64,000 nt of DNA from Actinoalloteichus hymeniacidonis (lineage in GTDB: Bacteria; Actinomycetota; Actinomycetes; Mycobacteriales; Pseudonocardiaceae), in the NCBI RefSeq assembly GCF_014203365.1, contig NZ_JACHIS010000001.1:2232001-2296000 (forward strand), written 5' to 3'. The notes under the pieces were generated by a model. The model was given only the letters and a program-made list of their open reading frames with translations. It made no database searches and was not told the DNA's origin. This document shows, one piece after another, positions 35,547-44,554 of the stretch; the first letter of the stretch is position 1; every line of letters starts with the position of its first letter. The translations under genes were made by a program, and so were the position numbers.

Positions 35547-37991
35547 TCACAGCTCGTCCGCAGGCGCGGCAGGCGGGGTCTGCTGTTGTTCTGCCGGTCG
35601 GTCCGTGGCGAAGTGCGCCGTCTCGCCCGGCCCCAGCAGTACGCTCTGCGAACCGCATACACAGCGGATCGGGGGCCGTTGCGGGCCCGGCGCCGTTCGT
35701 ACCGTCACCGTGCGACCGCTGACCCGGACCAGCACCGGCTGTGCGTGGTACCGGATCGAGAGCTCCAGCACACCGAGTTCGGTGGGCCAGTGCGGGTCGA
35801 AGCGCAGCGCGCCCCCTCGGACCTCGATACCGGCGAAACAGCGTTGGAGCAGATCCACCCCGCCGACCATGCCCGCGAGGTGGATGCCCTCCCTCGTGGT
35901 GCCATCCCGGGAGTCCAGGTCGGCGACCAGCGCCCGGTCGAAGAACTCGACGGCCCTGGCCCGGTGGCCCCTGGCCAGTACCCAGGCATGGACCACGGCG
36001 CTGAGTGTGGAGCCGTGCGAGGTGCGGTGGAGATAGTAGTCGATGTTCTTCGGGATCTGCTCGCCGGAGAACTCGTACCCGAGATCGTGCAGCACCGCGC
36101 GCAGTTCCTCGGCCGAGAGCAGATAGAAGAGCATCAGGACGTCGGCCTGCTTGGAGGCCTGGAACTCGTTGGGATCACGTCCCTCGGCCTCCAGGATGCG
36201 ATCGAGGCGCCGGATGTCGGGATACCGCCGTCGATAGTCGTCCCAATCCAGTTCGGCGAGGTGGTTGTAACCCTCGTACTGGCTGATCACGCCGTCATCG
36301 TGGAAGGGCACGAACAGCTTCCTGGTCATGCGACGCCACCGGTCGAACTCGCGATGGTCCAGCCGCAACTGCTCGATCAGCTCACTGCGTCGATCGGCGG
36401 GCAGCGAGCGCACGGCATCCGCCGCCACACGGCACAACCAGGCGGTCATGATGTTGGTGTAGGCATGGTTGTCGATGCCCGCACGGTCGGTGTCGGGGTA
36501 GGCCGTGTGGTACTCGTCCGGGCCGACCACGCCGTGGATGACGTAGCGATCCCGACCGTGGTCGTAGGTCGCCAGCGACGCGAAGAAGCGGGTGATCTCC
36601 AGGATCATCTCCGCCCCGTAGGAGCCGAGGAACTCCTCGTCGCCGGTGGCCTGGTAGTAGTGCCACACGTTGTAGGCGATCGCGATGCCGATGTGCCGCT
36701 GCAGATGGGTGTTGTCCGGTAGCCAGCGGCCGGACTCCGGATTGAGATGAATCCGCTGGCTCTCCTCGCGCCCGTTGCTGCCGCTCTGCCACGGATACAT
36801 CGCCCCGGCGAAGCCCTCCCGTCGGGCGGCGGCCCGGGCCTGGGGGAGCCGCCGGTAGCGGTACAGCAGCAGTGACCGGGTCAGATGCGGCGTGCGCAGG
36901 GTGATGGTGGGCAGCACGAACAGCTCGTCCCAGAAGATGTGTCCCCGATACGCCTCGCCGTGCAGGCCACGGGCGGGGATGCCCACGTCGAGGTCCGCCG
37001 TGTGCGTGGAGACGGTCTGCAACAGGTGCAACAGGTTCAGGTTGACCGCTCGTCTGGCCCGCACATCGGTGGACAGTCCGCAGCGGTACCGAGCCCACAC
37101 CTGGGTCCAGGCCAGGGCGTGGGTGGCCAGCAGGTCCTCGAAACCCGCCGCCTCACGGGTGCTCGCCTCAGCCTCGGCGATCGGCTCGGTGGATGCCAGA
37201 TCCCGCGAGGTATGCAGCGCGACGATCTTCTCCAGTCGAACCCGTTGGCCCTGGCGCACCGTGACCTCGAGGTCGTGGGCGACCAGATTCTCCTCGCGCA
37301 CCAGGGTGCGTCGCGGCTGCGCCTTGGCGGTGTCCAGCCATATCTCGGAGCGGCAGGCCTCGGCGACGACGATGCCCGATTGGCTGGTACGAGCGTGCAG
37401 TAGGACGGTGGTCGGCGTGATCTCCCGCGTGCCCTGCTCGACCAGATGCCGACCGTCCAGGGCCCGGTAACGCGCCACCCCGGTGTTGGTGACCCGGCCA
37501 TCGATGCCGCTGCGGAAGGTGATCCGGCCGGACCAGTCCTCCGGGACGAGGGTGGTCTCCAACCCGGCCAGATGCGGTGAGCCCAGGTGTACGAACCGTC
37601 GCTGCACCAATCTGGTGGTCCGGCGTTGCGCGTCGCGGAAACGCAGTCTGCGCAGCAGGATTCCGCGTTCGATGTCCAGTTCCTGGTCGGCGGACAACAG
37701 TTCCACCGAGTCCAGCGTGAACCAGGGACCGTCGTCGATGCGGAAGGTCAGCAGCAACCAGTTCGGCATGTTGACCAGCGACTCGTCCTCGATATCGTGA
37801 TCGGCGACGCGGCTGGTCAGCCGGTTGTAGCACCCCGCGACGTAGGTTCCGGGGTAGTGCACGCCGTCGGCGACCGACTCGGGGGCCGCGCCCCGTGTGG
37901 CGAAATAGCCGTTGCCGACCACACAGAGTGCCTCGCGGCGACCCTCGTCGTCGGGGTCGAAGCCCTCGAACGACAGCTCCCAGGCGGTCAT
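35547..37991 (-). CDS. GH65 disaccharide phosphorylase
   Basis: This 814-aa cytoplasmic enzyme belongs to GH65 (trehalose, maltose, kojibiose phosphorylases), which split an alpha-glucoside with phosphate to give beta-glucose 1-phosphate. It has an N-terminal beta-sandwich (VVGNGYFATRGAAPE), the (alpha/alpha)6 barrel with the catalytic Glu in GVVGPDEYHTAY, the phosphate-binding KQADVLMLFYLL and HGSTLS, and a C-terminal beta domain. The linked beta-phosphoglucomutase would turn the product into glucose 6-phosphate. Which disaccharide is used cannot be decided here. Confidence 0.92.
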   Translation of the reverse strand: MTAWELSFEGFDPDDEGRREALCVVGNGYFATRGAAPESVADGVHYPGTYVAGCYNRLTSRVADHDIEDESLVNMPNWLLLTFRIDDGPWFTLDSVELLSADQELDIERGILLRRLRFRDAQRRTTRLVQRRFVHLGSPHLAGLETTLVPEDWSGRITFRSGIDGRVTNTGVARYRALDGRHLVEQGTREITPTTVLLHARTSQSGIVVAEACRSEIWLDTAKAQPRRTLVREENLVAHDLEVTVRQGQRVRLEKIVALHTSRDLASTEPIAEAEASTREAAGFEDLLATHALAWTQVWARYRCGLSTDVRARRAVNLNLLHLLQTVSTHTADLDVGIPARGLHGEAYRGHIFWDELFVLPTITLRTPHLTRSLLLYRYRRLPQARAAARREGFAGAMYPWQSGSNGREESQRIHLNPESGRWLPDNTHLQRHIGIAIAYNVWHYYQATGDEEFLGSYGAEMILEITRFFASLATYDHGRDRYVIHGVVGPDEYHTAYPDTDRAGIDNHAYTNIMTAWLCRVAADAVRSLPADRRSELIEQLRLDHREFDRWRRMTRKLFVPFHDDGVISQYEGYNHLAELDWDDYRRRYPDIRRLDRILEAEGRDPNEFQASKQADVLMLFYLLSAEELRAVLHDLGYEFSGEQIPKNIDYYLHRTSHGSTLSAVVHAWVLARGHRARAVEFFDRALVADLDSRDGTTREGIHLAGMVGGVDLLQRCFAGIEVRGGALRFDPHWPTELGVLELSIRYHAQPVLVRVSGRTVTVRTAPGPQRPPIRCVCGSQSVLLGPGETAHFATDRPAEQQQTPPAAPADEL

Positions 37992-38791
37992 GCGAGTCGC
38001 TCGTCTCGGACCGGTCCCGCAGCCTCGACCGGGGTGGGCGTTGCGACGGTGAGCTCGTCGAGGTCGCGCAGCACGAGGTCGGCCCCCGCTCTGCGCAGTG
38101 CGGCATCGGCGCCCTCCGCCCTGGCCACCCCGACGACGAGGGTGAATCCGCCCCGCCTGCCCGAGGTGACGCCTGCCTCGGCGTCCTCGATGACGACTGC
38201 TCTGGCGGGGGAGACACCCAGCGATTCCGCCGCGACCCGGAACACGTCGGGCTGCGGCTTGCTCCGCAGGCCGCGTTCCTCGGCGAGCACACCGTCGACC
38301 CGGGTGTCGAACTGATCGGCGATGCCTGCGACCGACAGGACGGTGGCGCAGTTGCGGCTGGCGGAGACGATCGCCGTTCGGATCCCGTTCTCCCGCAGGG
38401 TCCAGAGCAATCGCCGCGCGTCGGGGAAGACCCGCACCCCGTCCGCCAGTGCGGTGCGGAAGTAGGCGTCCTTTCTGGCGGCGAGACTTCGGACGGTCTC
38501 CGGATCGTCCGGGGACCGTTCGTCGGTGTCCTCGGCACCCTCGTCGAGTCGGATGCCTCGCGAGCGCAGGAAGTCTCTGGCTCCGGCGATTCGGCTCTTA
38601 CCGTCCACTTCTCGCAGGTAGTCCTGCCGGTCGAACGGTCGGTGGTCCTCGCCCGCGACGTCGGGGCGGGCCAGTAGGAAGTCGTCGAACAGCTGTCTCC
38701 ACGCGATGGCGTGCACCCGGGCGGTGTCGGTGACGACGCCGTCCAGGTCGAACAACACCGCGTCCACCTGTGTCGTGTCGATGCTCGGCAT
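37988..38791 (-). CDS. pgmB: beta-phosphoglucomutase (HAD family)
   Basis: This 267-aa HAD protein has the nucleophile motif FDLDGVVTDTARVH, the cap domain, the VSASRN Ser/Thr motif, the Lys of RSKPQPDVF and the acidic VIEDAEAG. It converts beta-glucose 1-phosphate into glucose 6-phosphate. It overlaps the phosphorylase gene by 4 bases and is coupled to it, a standard pair for phosphorolytic disaccharide use. Confidence 0.92.
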   Translation of the reverse strand: MPSIDTTQVDAVLFDLDGVVTDTARVHAIAWRQLFDDFLLARPDVAGEDHRPFDRQDYLREVDGKSRIAGARDFLRSRGIRLDEGAEDTDERSPDDPETVRSLAARKDAYFRTALADGVRVFPDARRLLWTLRENGIRTAIVSASRNCATVLSVAGIADQFDTRVDGVLAEERGLRSKPQPDVFRVAAESLGVSPARAVVIEDAEAGVTSGRRGGFTLVVGVARAEGADAALRRAGADLVLRDLDELTVATPTPVEAAGPVRDERLA

Positions 38792-39258
38792 GGTGGGACT
38801 CCCGCCCTGTGGTGTCGGCGCCCTGGCGCGGGAACCGGATCCTCGTTACCGCCGAAGGGGTGCCCGTATCCCGGACGGGTATTCCGCAGCGGCTGCGGCA
38901 GCCCGGGTAGGTGACCCGGTCCGCGTCGGGTTCGCGATGGCGCGCCGGCGGGCTCGGCCCCGGCAAGGGGCTCGGATGTTTCTCCGGCCGGCTCCGCCTT
39001 TCGGGTGTGCTGCGACATCGGTGCGGTTTTCTGGCGGAAATTTGCTCGGAAATAGTTTTCGAATCCTGCGGCCACCTTTTTCGATACAGTGCCCGCTCGC
39101 AATTAGCGGCGGGCGTCGAAGTGGGTGTCCACCGTCTCGTCTCGAGTGGCACTTCTCATCATCTTGCTGCAGGTATCCCAGGTAGAAGCTTGATCAACAT
39201 GTGTTATCTTCCGCCCCAAGATCAACTTTGTGGCTCGATCCGTCAGAATGGGGAACTC
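38792..39258. other. divergent spacer with an AT-rich patch
   Basis: No gene is seen. The DNA at about 39020-39250 is clearly richer in A and T than its surroundings and contains a TTGATCAA palindrome near 39190. It probably holds the MFS-gene promoter. Confidence 0.45.
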
Positions 39259-40599
39259 GTGACGACTATTCATGCCTGCCCGACCACGGCCTTCTGGCGA
39301 GACCGGAGTTTCATTCTTCTCGTCGTCTCGACCGGCGTATCCGCGATCGGGTCTGGAATGTACCTGCCCGCTATTCAACTGCTCGCCGCGGATCTCGCCG
39401 CCGACGACCGCACCGTGTCCGGCATCCGGGTCGCGATGACGCTGCCACCGGTGATGTTCATCCTGCTCGCGGGTGCCGCGGCCGACCGGCTGCACCGACG
39501 CAGACTGATGATCCTGGCCGACGTGGTCCGAGCGGTGACGATCCTGGCCTTCGCCGTGATCACCGCAGGCGGGCTGAACAACTGGTGGCTGCTCCTGGCG
39601 GTGGTGATGGCGCTGGGCGCCAGCCAGACCTTCCACGACAGCTCGGCGCAGGCGCTGCTACCTCAGCTGGTGCCTGCGCCCGCCCTTGTCCAGGCCAACG
39701 GCGTGCTCACCGCCGCGCTGACCCTGGGCTTCTCCTTCGCCGGACCCGCGCTCGGCGGGGTGTTGTTCTCCTGGAACATCAGCCTGCCGTTCTTCGTCAA
39801 CGCGGTGACCTTCGCGGTCTCGGGCGTGCTGATCCACTGGATTCGAGCCGAGCGCCAGGCCGATGAGATCGGCCGTCCCGCCACCGGCCCCGCCACCGGG
39901 GTCCTCGCCGACATCAGGGCCGGTCTCGGGTACACCCGGCGCCATCCGCTGTTGCGCTCGCTGAGCCTGCTGGGTGTCATCGTCGCGTTCGCCGTCGGCA
40001 TGGTGACCGGGATCTTCGTCCTCTTCGCCACCCGGCACCTGGCATTGGGCCCGATCGGCTACGGGATGCTCTTGATCGGCGAGGCGATCGGGGCGCTGGT
40101 CGGCAGCGCGATCGCTCTGCGGCTGAGCGGCGGGCTGCGTCGACGCGGCCTGTTCCGGGCACTGCCGGTGGTACTCGGGGTGATCTATCTGGTGGAGGCC
40201 TCGACACGCAGCCTGTCGGTCGTCTTCGCCACCATCGTGATCGGTAACACCGCCTTCCTGATCTGGGTGATCATGTCGACCTCGGTCCGGCAGGAGGCGG
40301 CTCCGATCGAGTTGGCGGGCCGGATCAACAGCGTGTATCGGCTCGGGGTGCTGGCCGCGACCGGATTCGGTGCCATCATCGGGGGTCTCCTGTCGGAGAC
40401 CTTCGGCGTGCTGATGCCGTTCGTGGCGGGAGCCGCCGTGTTGTTGGTGATTCCGTGGTGCGTGCCGTTGCGCGGACGCCTGACCGAGAACACGGCCGAA
40501 CGCGACCATGCTTCGGGTGGCTCCGAACGGCGACCGCGTCGATTCTGCAGCGCGACCTCGGCGCGGCTCGGCGGCTCCGAGCGGGTGCACCGTCGGTGA
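39259..40599 (+). CDS. MFS exporter (EntS-like)
   Basis: This 446-aa protein has twelve hydrophobic helices and the DRLHRRRLM loop typical of major-facilitator efflux pumps of the MFS_3/enterobactin-exporter group. It probably exports a small molecule or drug. GTG at 39259 follows GGGGA by 5 bases. The hydrophilic C-terminal tail is Arg-rich. It is convergent with the sialidase. Confidence 0.86.
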   Translation: MTTIHACPTTAFWRDRSFILLVVSTGVSAIGSGMYLPAIQLLAADLAADDRTVSGIRVAMTLPPVMFILLAGAAADRLHRRRLMILADVVRAVTILAFAVITAGGLNNWWLLLAVVMALGASQTFHDSSAQALLPQLVPAPALVQANGVLTAALTLGFSFAGPALGGVLFSWNISLPFFVNAVTFAVSGVLIHWIRAERQADEIGRPATGPATGVLADIRAGLGYTRRHPLLRSLSLLGVIVAFAVGMVTGIFVLFATRHLALGPIGYGMLLIGEAIGALVGSAIALRLSGGLRRRGLFRALPVVLGVIYLVEASTRSLSVVFATIVIGNTAFLIWVIMSTSVRQEAAPIELAGRINSVYRLGVLAATGFGAIIGGLLSETFGVLMPFVAGAAVLLVIPWCVPLRGRLTENTAERDHASGGSERRPRRFCSATSARLGGSERVHRR

Positions 40600-40609
40600 G
40601 CAGGCGACA

Positions 40610-40637
40610 GGTGGCGGCACCTCGCCGCGCCGCCACC
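40610..40637. terminator. bidirectional terminator
   Basis: GGTGGCGGC and GCCGCCACC with a 10-base loop lie between the convergent MFS and sialidase genes. Confidence 0.65.
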
Positions 40638-40674
40638 CTGGTGATCCCCGGTAGTCGTGCCTATCGCCGGTGCG

Positions 40675-41997
40675 TCACAGCCCGCCGGAACAATTCGGTT
40701 CTCGCACCCCGCCCTGGATCCAGGGCAGGTTGACCTTCCGGAACGCGATCGACCGGTGCGAGGTCGAGTTGCTCGAGACGTTCTCGTTCACCTCGATCAG
40801 CGCACCGACGTGATAGTCGGCGGTCTTGGCGATGCTCGAATAGCCGCCCTCGCGGTAGTTGCCGCCCTCACCCGGCAGCGGGGCGTCGGAGAAGGGCCTG
40901 CTGTAGCTCCAGGTCCGTCCCTCGTCCTCGCTCATCCGGATTCGCATCTTGGTCCTGGTCACCGTGCTGGCCGAGTTGACGAAGGCCAGCCGGGCGGGCG
41001 CATCGGCGTTGTACCGCATCGTGGATGCCTCGTTGACCGGATCGAGCAGGCAGCTCGCCGGGGCGAACGGGGAGAATCCCGATTCGATCGAACCCCGTGA
41101 CACCCAGCGTCGTTTGCCGCGCTCGGCGGTGGGAGTGGTCGGGCGATCGTTGCGATAGAGACTGCCGTCGGCGAGTTCGAGGATGGTGGACTCCCCGGTC
41201 TCCTCCATCGCGGCACCCGCCGGGGTCCGCAGAACCTGAACCCGCCAGGTCTCGCCGTGATCGTCGCTGTAGATGTTGCGGTGCTGCGCGAGGATCACCA
41301 GCCTGCCCGGATTGCGCACCGTGGTCTGGATGCCGACTCCGGGGCCCACCGCATCCCAGTTCCAGCTGCGGCCGTCGGCGAGCGTCCTCGGCTTGAGGGT
41401 GTCGGACATGTTCACCGGTTCCGACCAGCTCACGCCGTCATCGGTGCTGGAGGAGAGCCAGACCTGACGGTCGTCCCAGGAATTCACCGTGCCGCTGCCC
41501 TCGGGTTGGAAGTTCATGAACAGCCAGATCTTGCCGTTGGACCGGCCCACCACGGGCGTCGGATTGCCCCAGGTGCCCTGGCCCCGCCCGACGACCTCCC
41601 GCAGGCTCGACCACGAGGCGCCATTGTCGGTGGATCGCTTGTAGAGCAGATTGATATTGCCGAAATCCCGGTTGTCAGCGGCCCGCCCCTCCGCGAAGGC
41701 GATCAAGGTGTCGCGATTGGTGCGGATCAGGGCGGGGATCCGGAACGAGTGATAGCGGAGTCCGTTGAGCACATCGTCCCCGCCGCCGTCGAAGATGATG
41801 CGTTCGCTGTGCGACGGCGTGGCGGCCATTGCCGTCTCGGCCTCGGCCACCACCGAGCCCGGCGGGCTCTCGGCAGGCCGATCGGTGGCTGCGGAGGCGG
41901 GTGAGGCCACGACCGCCGCCGCCACCAGACTCGTTGCCACCAGGGCCAGGCCCCGCCGTAATCGCATTCCCATTCTGAACTGAAGTGCCCGTGCCAC
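40675..41997 (-). CDS. secreted exo-alpha-sialidase (BNR repeats)
   Basis: This 440-aa exported six-bladed propeller enzyme cleaves terminal sialic acids. The signal peptide ends near SPASAA. The FRIPALI motif carries the catalytic Arg, and four Asp boxes are visible (STDNGASW, STDDGVSW, SDDHGETW, SEDEGRTW). Later TTVRNPGRL and EGGYSS segments carry further active-site residues. The GTG start at 41997 follows GAGGGAG by 6 bases. No sialic-acid uptake or catabolic genes are nearby. Confidence 0.9.
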   Translation of the reverse strand: MARALQFRMGMRLRRGLALVATSLVAAAVVASPASAATDRPAESPPGSVVAEAETAMAATPSHSERIIFDGGGDDVLNGLRYHSFRIPALIRTNRDTLIAFAEGRAADNRDFGNINLLYKRSTDNGASWSSLREVVGRGQGTWGNPTPVVGRSNGKIWLFMNFQPEGSGTVNSWDDRQVWLSSSTDDGVSWSEPVNMSDTLKPRTLADGRSWNWDAVGPGVGIQTTVRNPGRLVILAQHRNIYSDDHGETWRVQVLRTPAGAAMEETGESTILELADGSLYRNDRPTTPTAERGKRRWVSRGSIESGFSPFAPASCLLDPVNEASTMRYNADAPARLAFVNSASTVTRTKMRIRMSEDEGRTWSYSRPFSDAPLPGEGGNYREGGYSSIAKTADYHVGALIEVNENVSSNSTSHRSIAFRKVNLPWIQGGVREPNCSGGL

Positions 41998-42049
41998 AGA
42001 TGTCTCCCTCGCGGCCGATCTTCCTTCCAGCGAAGGGAATCTATTCGAT

Positions 42050-42071
42050 GAATCCTCGGGAACGAGGATTC
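42050..42071. promoter_or_regulatory. perfect inverted repeat upstream of the sialidase
   Basis: GAATCCTCG and CGAGGATTC with a GGAA centre lie 53 bp before the sialidase start, in the place of an operator. It could also act as a terminator for the binding-protein gene upstream. Confidence 0.5.
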
Positions 42072-42206
42072 CGCCGGTCTCGTTCAATCCCCGTTCACTC
42101 ACGGGGCCGAGCGGGGTCGCGCAGGCAACCGTGCGGCAGCACGGGATGGGTTGCGAGGCCCCCGACAGCCTCGCAATCCACCTTGGGCCGGTCGATATCG
42201 GCAGGA

Positions 42207-43214
42207 TCAGGAGCGGGCGCCCTCGACCTCGAATGCGTCCGCCAGCTCGTCCAGCATCTGCTCGGCGCCCTGCAGGCTGACCGAGGTCACCCACACGGTG
42301 TCGTCCACGGAGGTGATGTCGGCTTCCAACCGATCCCAGAGCGGGTTGGACTCGAACTGCTCACGCGGGTCCTCCGCCTCCTGAGTGGGGTCGGAGTACG
42401 CGGACAGGAAGATGTGATCGGCGTCGAGGTCGGTGATGTCCTCCTGGCTGAGATTCACCATGATGTCGTCCTCGGAGTCCGGCTGGCCTTCTGGCCGGGC
42501 CAGGCCGGCGTCCGCCAAGACGATGCCGGGGAAGGAAGCGCTGGTGTAGAGCCGAACGGTGGGCTCGCCCTCGACGAAGCGCGCCATCGTGACGGTGGCA
42601 TCGTTGCCCAGCTTCTCGCGGATCGCCGTCCCGATGCTCTCGGCGCGCTCCTCGTAGGCAGTGATCCGTTCCTCGGCGAGTTCCTCGCGCCCGACCGCCT
42701 CGGCGAGCAACCGGATGTTGTCCTTCCAGGTGGCGCCGGTGGTCTGGCTGAACACCGTGGGCGCGACCTCGCTGAGCTCCGGGTAGATCTCCTCGTGCCG
42801 CACCTGCGCCGAGACGATCAGGTCGGACTCGATGTCCCACAGCGCCTCGATGTCGGGGGCGGTGATGTCCCCGATGACCTCGGCGCTCTCGGCGTTGGCG
42901 CGTTCCGATTCGTCCAGGTAGGAGGGCAGTTCGCCGCCCTCGGTGTGGTAGTCGATCCGGGCCACCACATCGAGGTCTAATGCCATCGCGGCGTCGATGT
43001 AGCTGGTGTCCAGGGCCACGACCCGTTCCGGCGCGGCCTCGACCGTGGTCTCACCCATCGCGTGCGTGACCGTGCGAGGGAATCCGTCGGCGCCGGGCTC
43101 CTGTTGCGCCCCCTCGGGTTCCTCGCCGCCGCCGCAAGCGCTGACCAACAGGCAGGCCGCGAGCGGGAGGGCGATGGCAGCCCCTCGGGAACGACGACGC
43201 ACGGCACTCGACAT
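42207..43214 (-). CDS. iron-siderophore binding lipoprotein
   Basis: This 335-aa lipoprotein has a signal peptide with lipobox LVSAC and the two-lobed FecB/FhuD-type periplasmic binding fold (PERVVALDTSYIDAAMALDL, VIGDITAPDIEALWDIESDLIV). It captures a ferric siderophore outside the cell. An iron box lies 16 bp before its start. The permeases that would take its ligand are the two divergent FecCD genes. Confidence 0.92.
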   Translation of the reverse strand: MSSAVRRRSRGAAIALPLAACLLVSACGGGEEPEGAQQEPGADGFPRTVTHAMGETTVEAAPERVVALDTSYIDAAMALDLDVVARIDYHTEGGELPSYLDESERANAESAEVIGDITAPDIEALWDIESDLIVSAQVRHEEIYPELSEVAPTVFSQTTGATWKDNIRLLAEAVGREELAEERITAYEERAESIGTAIREKLGNDATVTMARFVEGEPTVRLYTSASFPGIVLADAGLARPEGQPDSEDDIMVNLSQEDITDLDADHIFLSAYSDPTQEAEDPREQFESNPLWDRLEADITSVDDTVWVTSVSLQGAEQMLDELADAFEVEGARS

Positions 43215-43229
43215 CTCACAGATCCTTTG

Positions 43230-43249
43230 TTCGGTTAGCCTTGCCTTAA
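43230..43249. promoter_or_regulatory. iron box (IdeR/DmdR-type operator)
   Basis: On the minus strand TTAAGGCAAGGCTAACCGAA closely matches the IdeR/DmdR consensus (TTAGGTTAGGCTAACCTAA type). It sits just before the binding-lipoprotein gene and should repress it when iron is plentiful. The rest of the 305-bp divergent spacer (43215-43519) shows no second clear box or gene. Confidence 0.85.
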
Positions 43250-43519
43250 ACATGGTACGAGGTGCGGGGTACGGTCCGATCACGGCGCCGAAACTCCTCG
43301 ATGCCTGCACGGCGAGCCGAGACCGGACGGCTAATCTCGGGGATCGGCGGTGATCCTCGTTGCGGATGGGGGCGACGTGGAGCGCAACACCGAACCGGTC
43401 GGACCACGGTGGGTCCGACCGCCGGGCGGCGGCTTCCGTCCTCGTGGGCGATGGCGACCCGGAACGGATCCGACAACCGGCTCGATCACACGATCCGGCC
43501 AATCTCGTGAGGAGATCGG

Positions 43520-44554
43520 GTGATCACGGCGCCCAATACCGTCCGAGGCGGCATTTCGGACGCCGGTGCGCGCCGCAGACGAGTGGGAATCACCCTGCTC
43601 GGCATCGCGCTCCTGTTCGTCGTCGCGGCCAGCGTCGCCATCGGCTCCCGCACCATCCCGCTCGACCAGGTGTGGGCCGCGCTGGTCGACCCGAGCGGCA
43701 CCGAGTCCGACGACATCGTCCGCGCACTGCGATTACCACGCACCGTGCTCGGCCTGTTGGCGGGCGCAGGCCTTGGCGCCGCAGGTGCGTTGATGCAGGG
43801 CCACACCCGCAATCCGCTGGCCGACCCCGGCATTCTCGGTGTCACCCAGGGAGCGGCCTTCGCCACCGTGGTCGCGGTGGTGTTGTTCGGCATTCGCGAT
43901 CTCGAGGGGTTCATCTGGTTCGGTTTCGCGGGAGCCCTGATCGCCAGCGTGGTCGTGTTCGCCCTCGGCTCGATCGGCGGTGGTGCCTCGCCGGTGACGC
44001 TGGCCATGGCGGGCGCGGCCGTCACCGCGCTACTCAGTGGACTGGTCTCCGCCGTGGTGTTGGCCAACCGCGCCGGGATGGAGGTCTACCGCTTCTGGCA
44101 GGTCGGCTCCATCGCCGCCCGCGAGTACTCCGTCTCCGGCCAGGTCGCACCATTTCTACTGGTGGGCATCGTCCTGGCATTGGCCAATGCACGTGGACTG
44201 AACATCCTCGCGCTGGGGGATGACATGGCCCGCTCGCTCGGCCAGAACATCCGTCGCACCCGGATCGTCGGAGTCCTCGCGATCACGTTGCTCACCGGCG
44301 CCGTCGTCGCGGCCTGCGGCCCGATCGCCTTCCTGGGCTTGATCGTGCCGCATCTGGCTCGCTTCATCACCGGCCCGGACTATCGGTGGATCGTGCCGGT
44401 CTCCGCGTTGACCGGCGCGACCCTGCTCCTGGCCGCGGACGTGCTCTGCCGCGTCGTGTCCTCGGACAGCTTCGAGGTGGGCATCATGCTCGCCGTGCTG
44501 GGTGCGCCCGTCTTCATCTGGCTCGTTCGCCGCAAGGGACTGATCCGCCTGTGA
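43520..44554 (+). CDS. FecCD-family siderophore permease, first
   Basis: This 344-aa BtuC-fold permease has about ten helices and the typical LRLPRTVLGLLAGAGLGAAGALMQGHTRNPLADPGILG motif region, plus the coupling segment GPIAFLGLIVPHLAR. It imports ferric siderophores with an ABC ATPase. GTG at 43520 follows GGAG. It overlaps the second permease by 4 bases. Confidence 0.92.
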   Translation: MITAPNTVRGGISDAGARRRRVGITLLGIALLFVVAASVAIGSRTIPLDQVWAALVDPSGTESDDIVRALRLPRTVLGLLAGAGLGAAGALMQGHTRNPLADPGILGVTQGAAFATVVAVVLFGIRDLEGFIWFGFAGALIASVVVFALGSIGGGASPVTLAMAGAAVTALLSGLVSAVVLANRAGMEVYRFWQVGSIAAREYSVSGQVAPFLLVGIVLALANARGLNILALGDDMARSLGQNIRRTRIVGVLAITLLTGAVVAACGPIAFLGLIVPHLARFITGPDYRWIVPVSALTGATLLLAADVLCRVVSSDSFEVGIMLAVLGAPVFIWLVRRKGLIRL

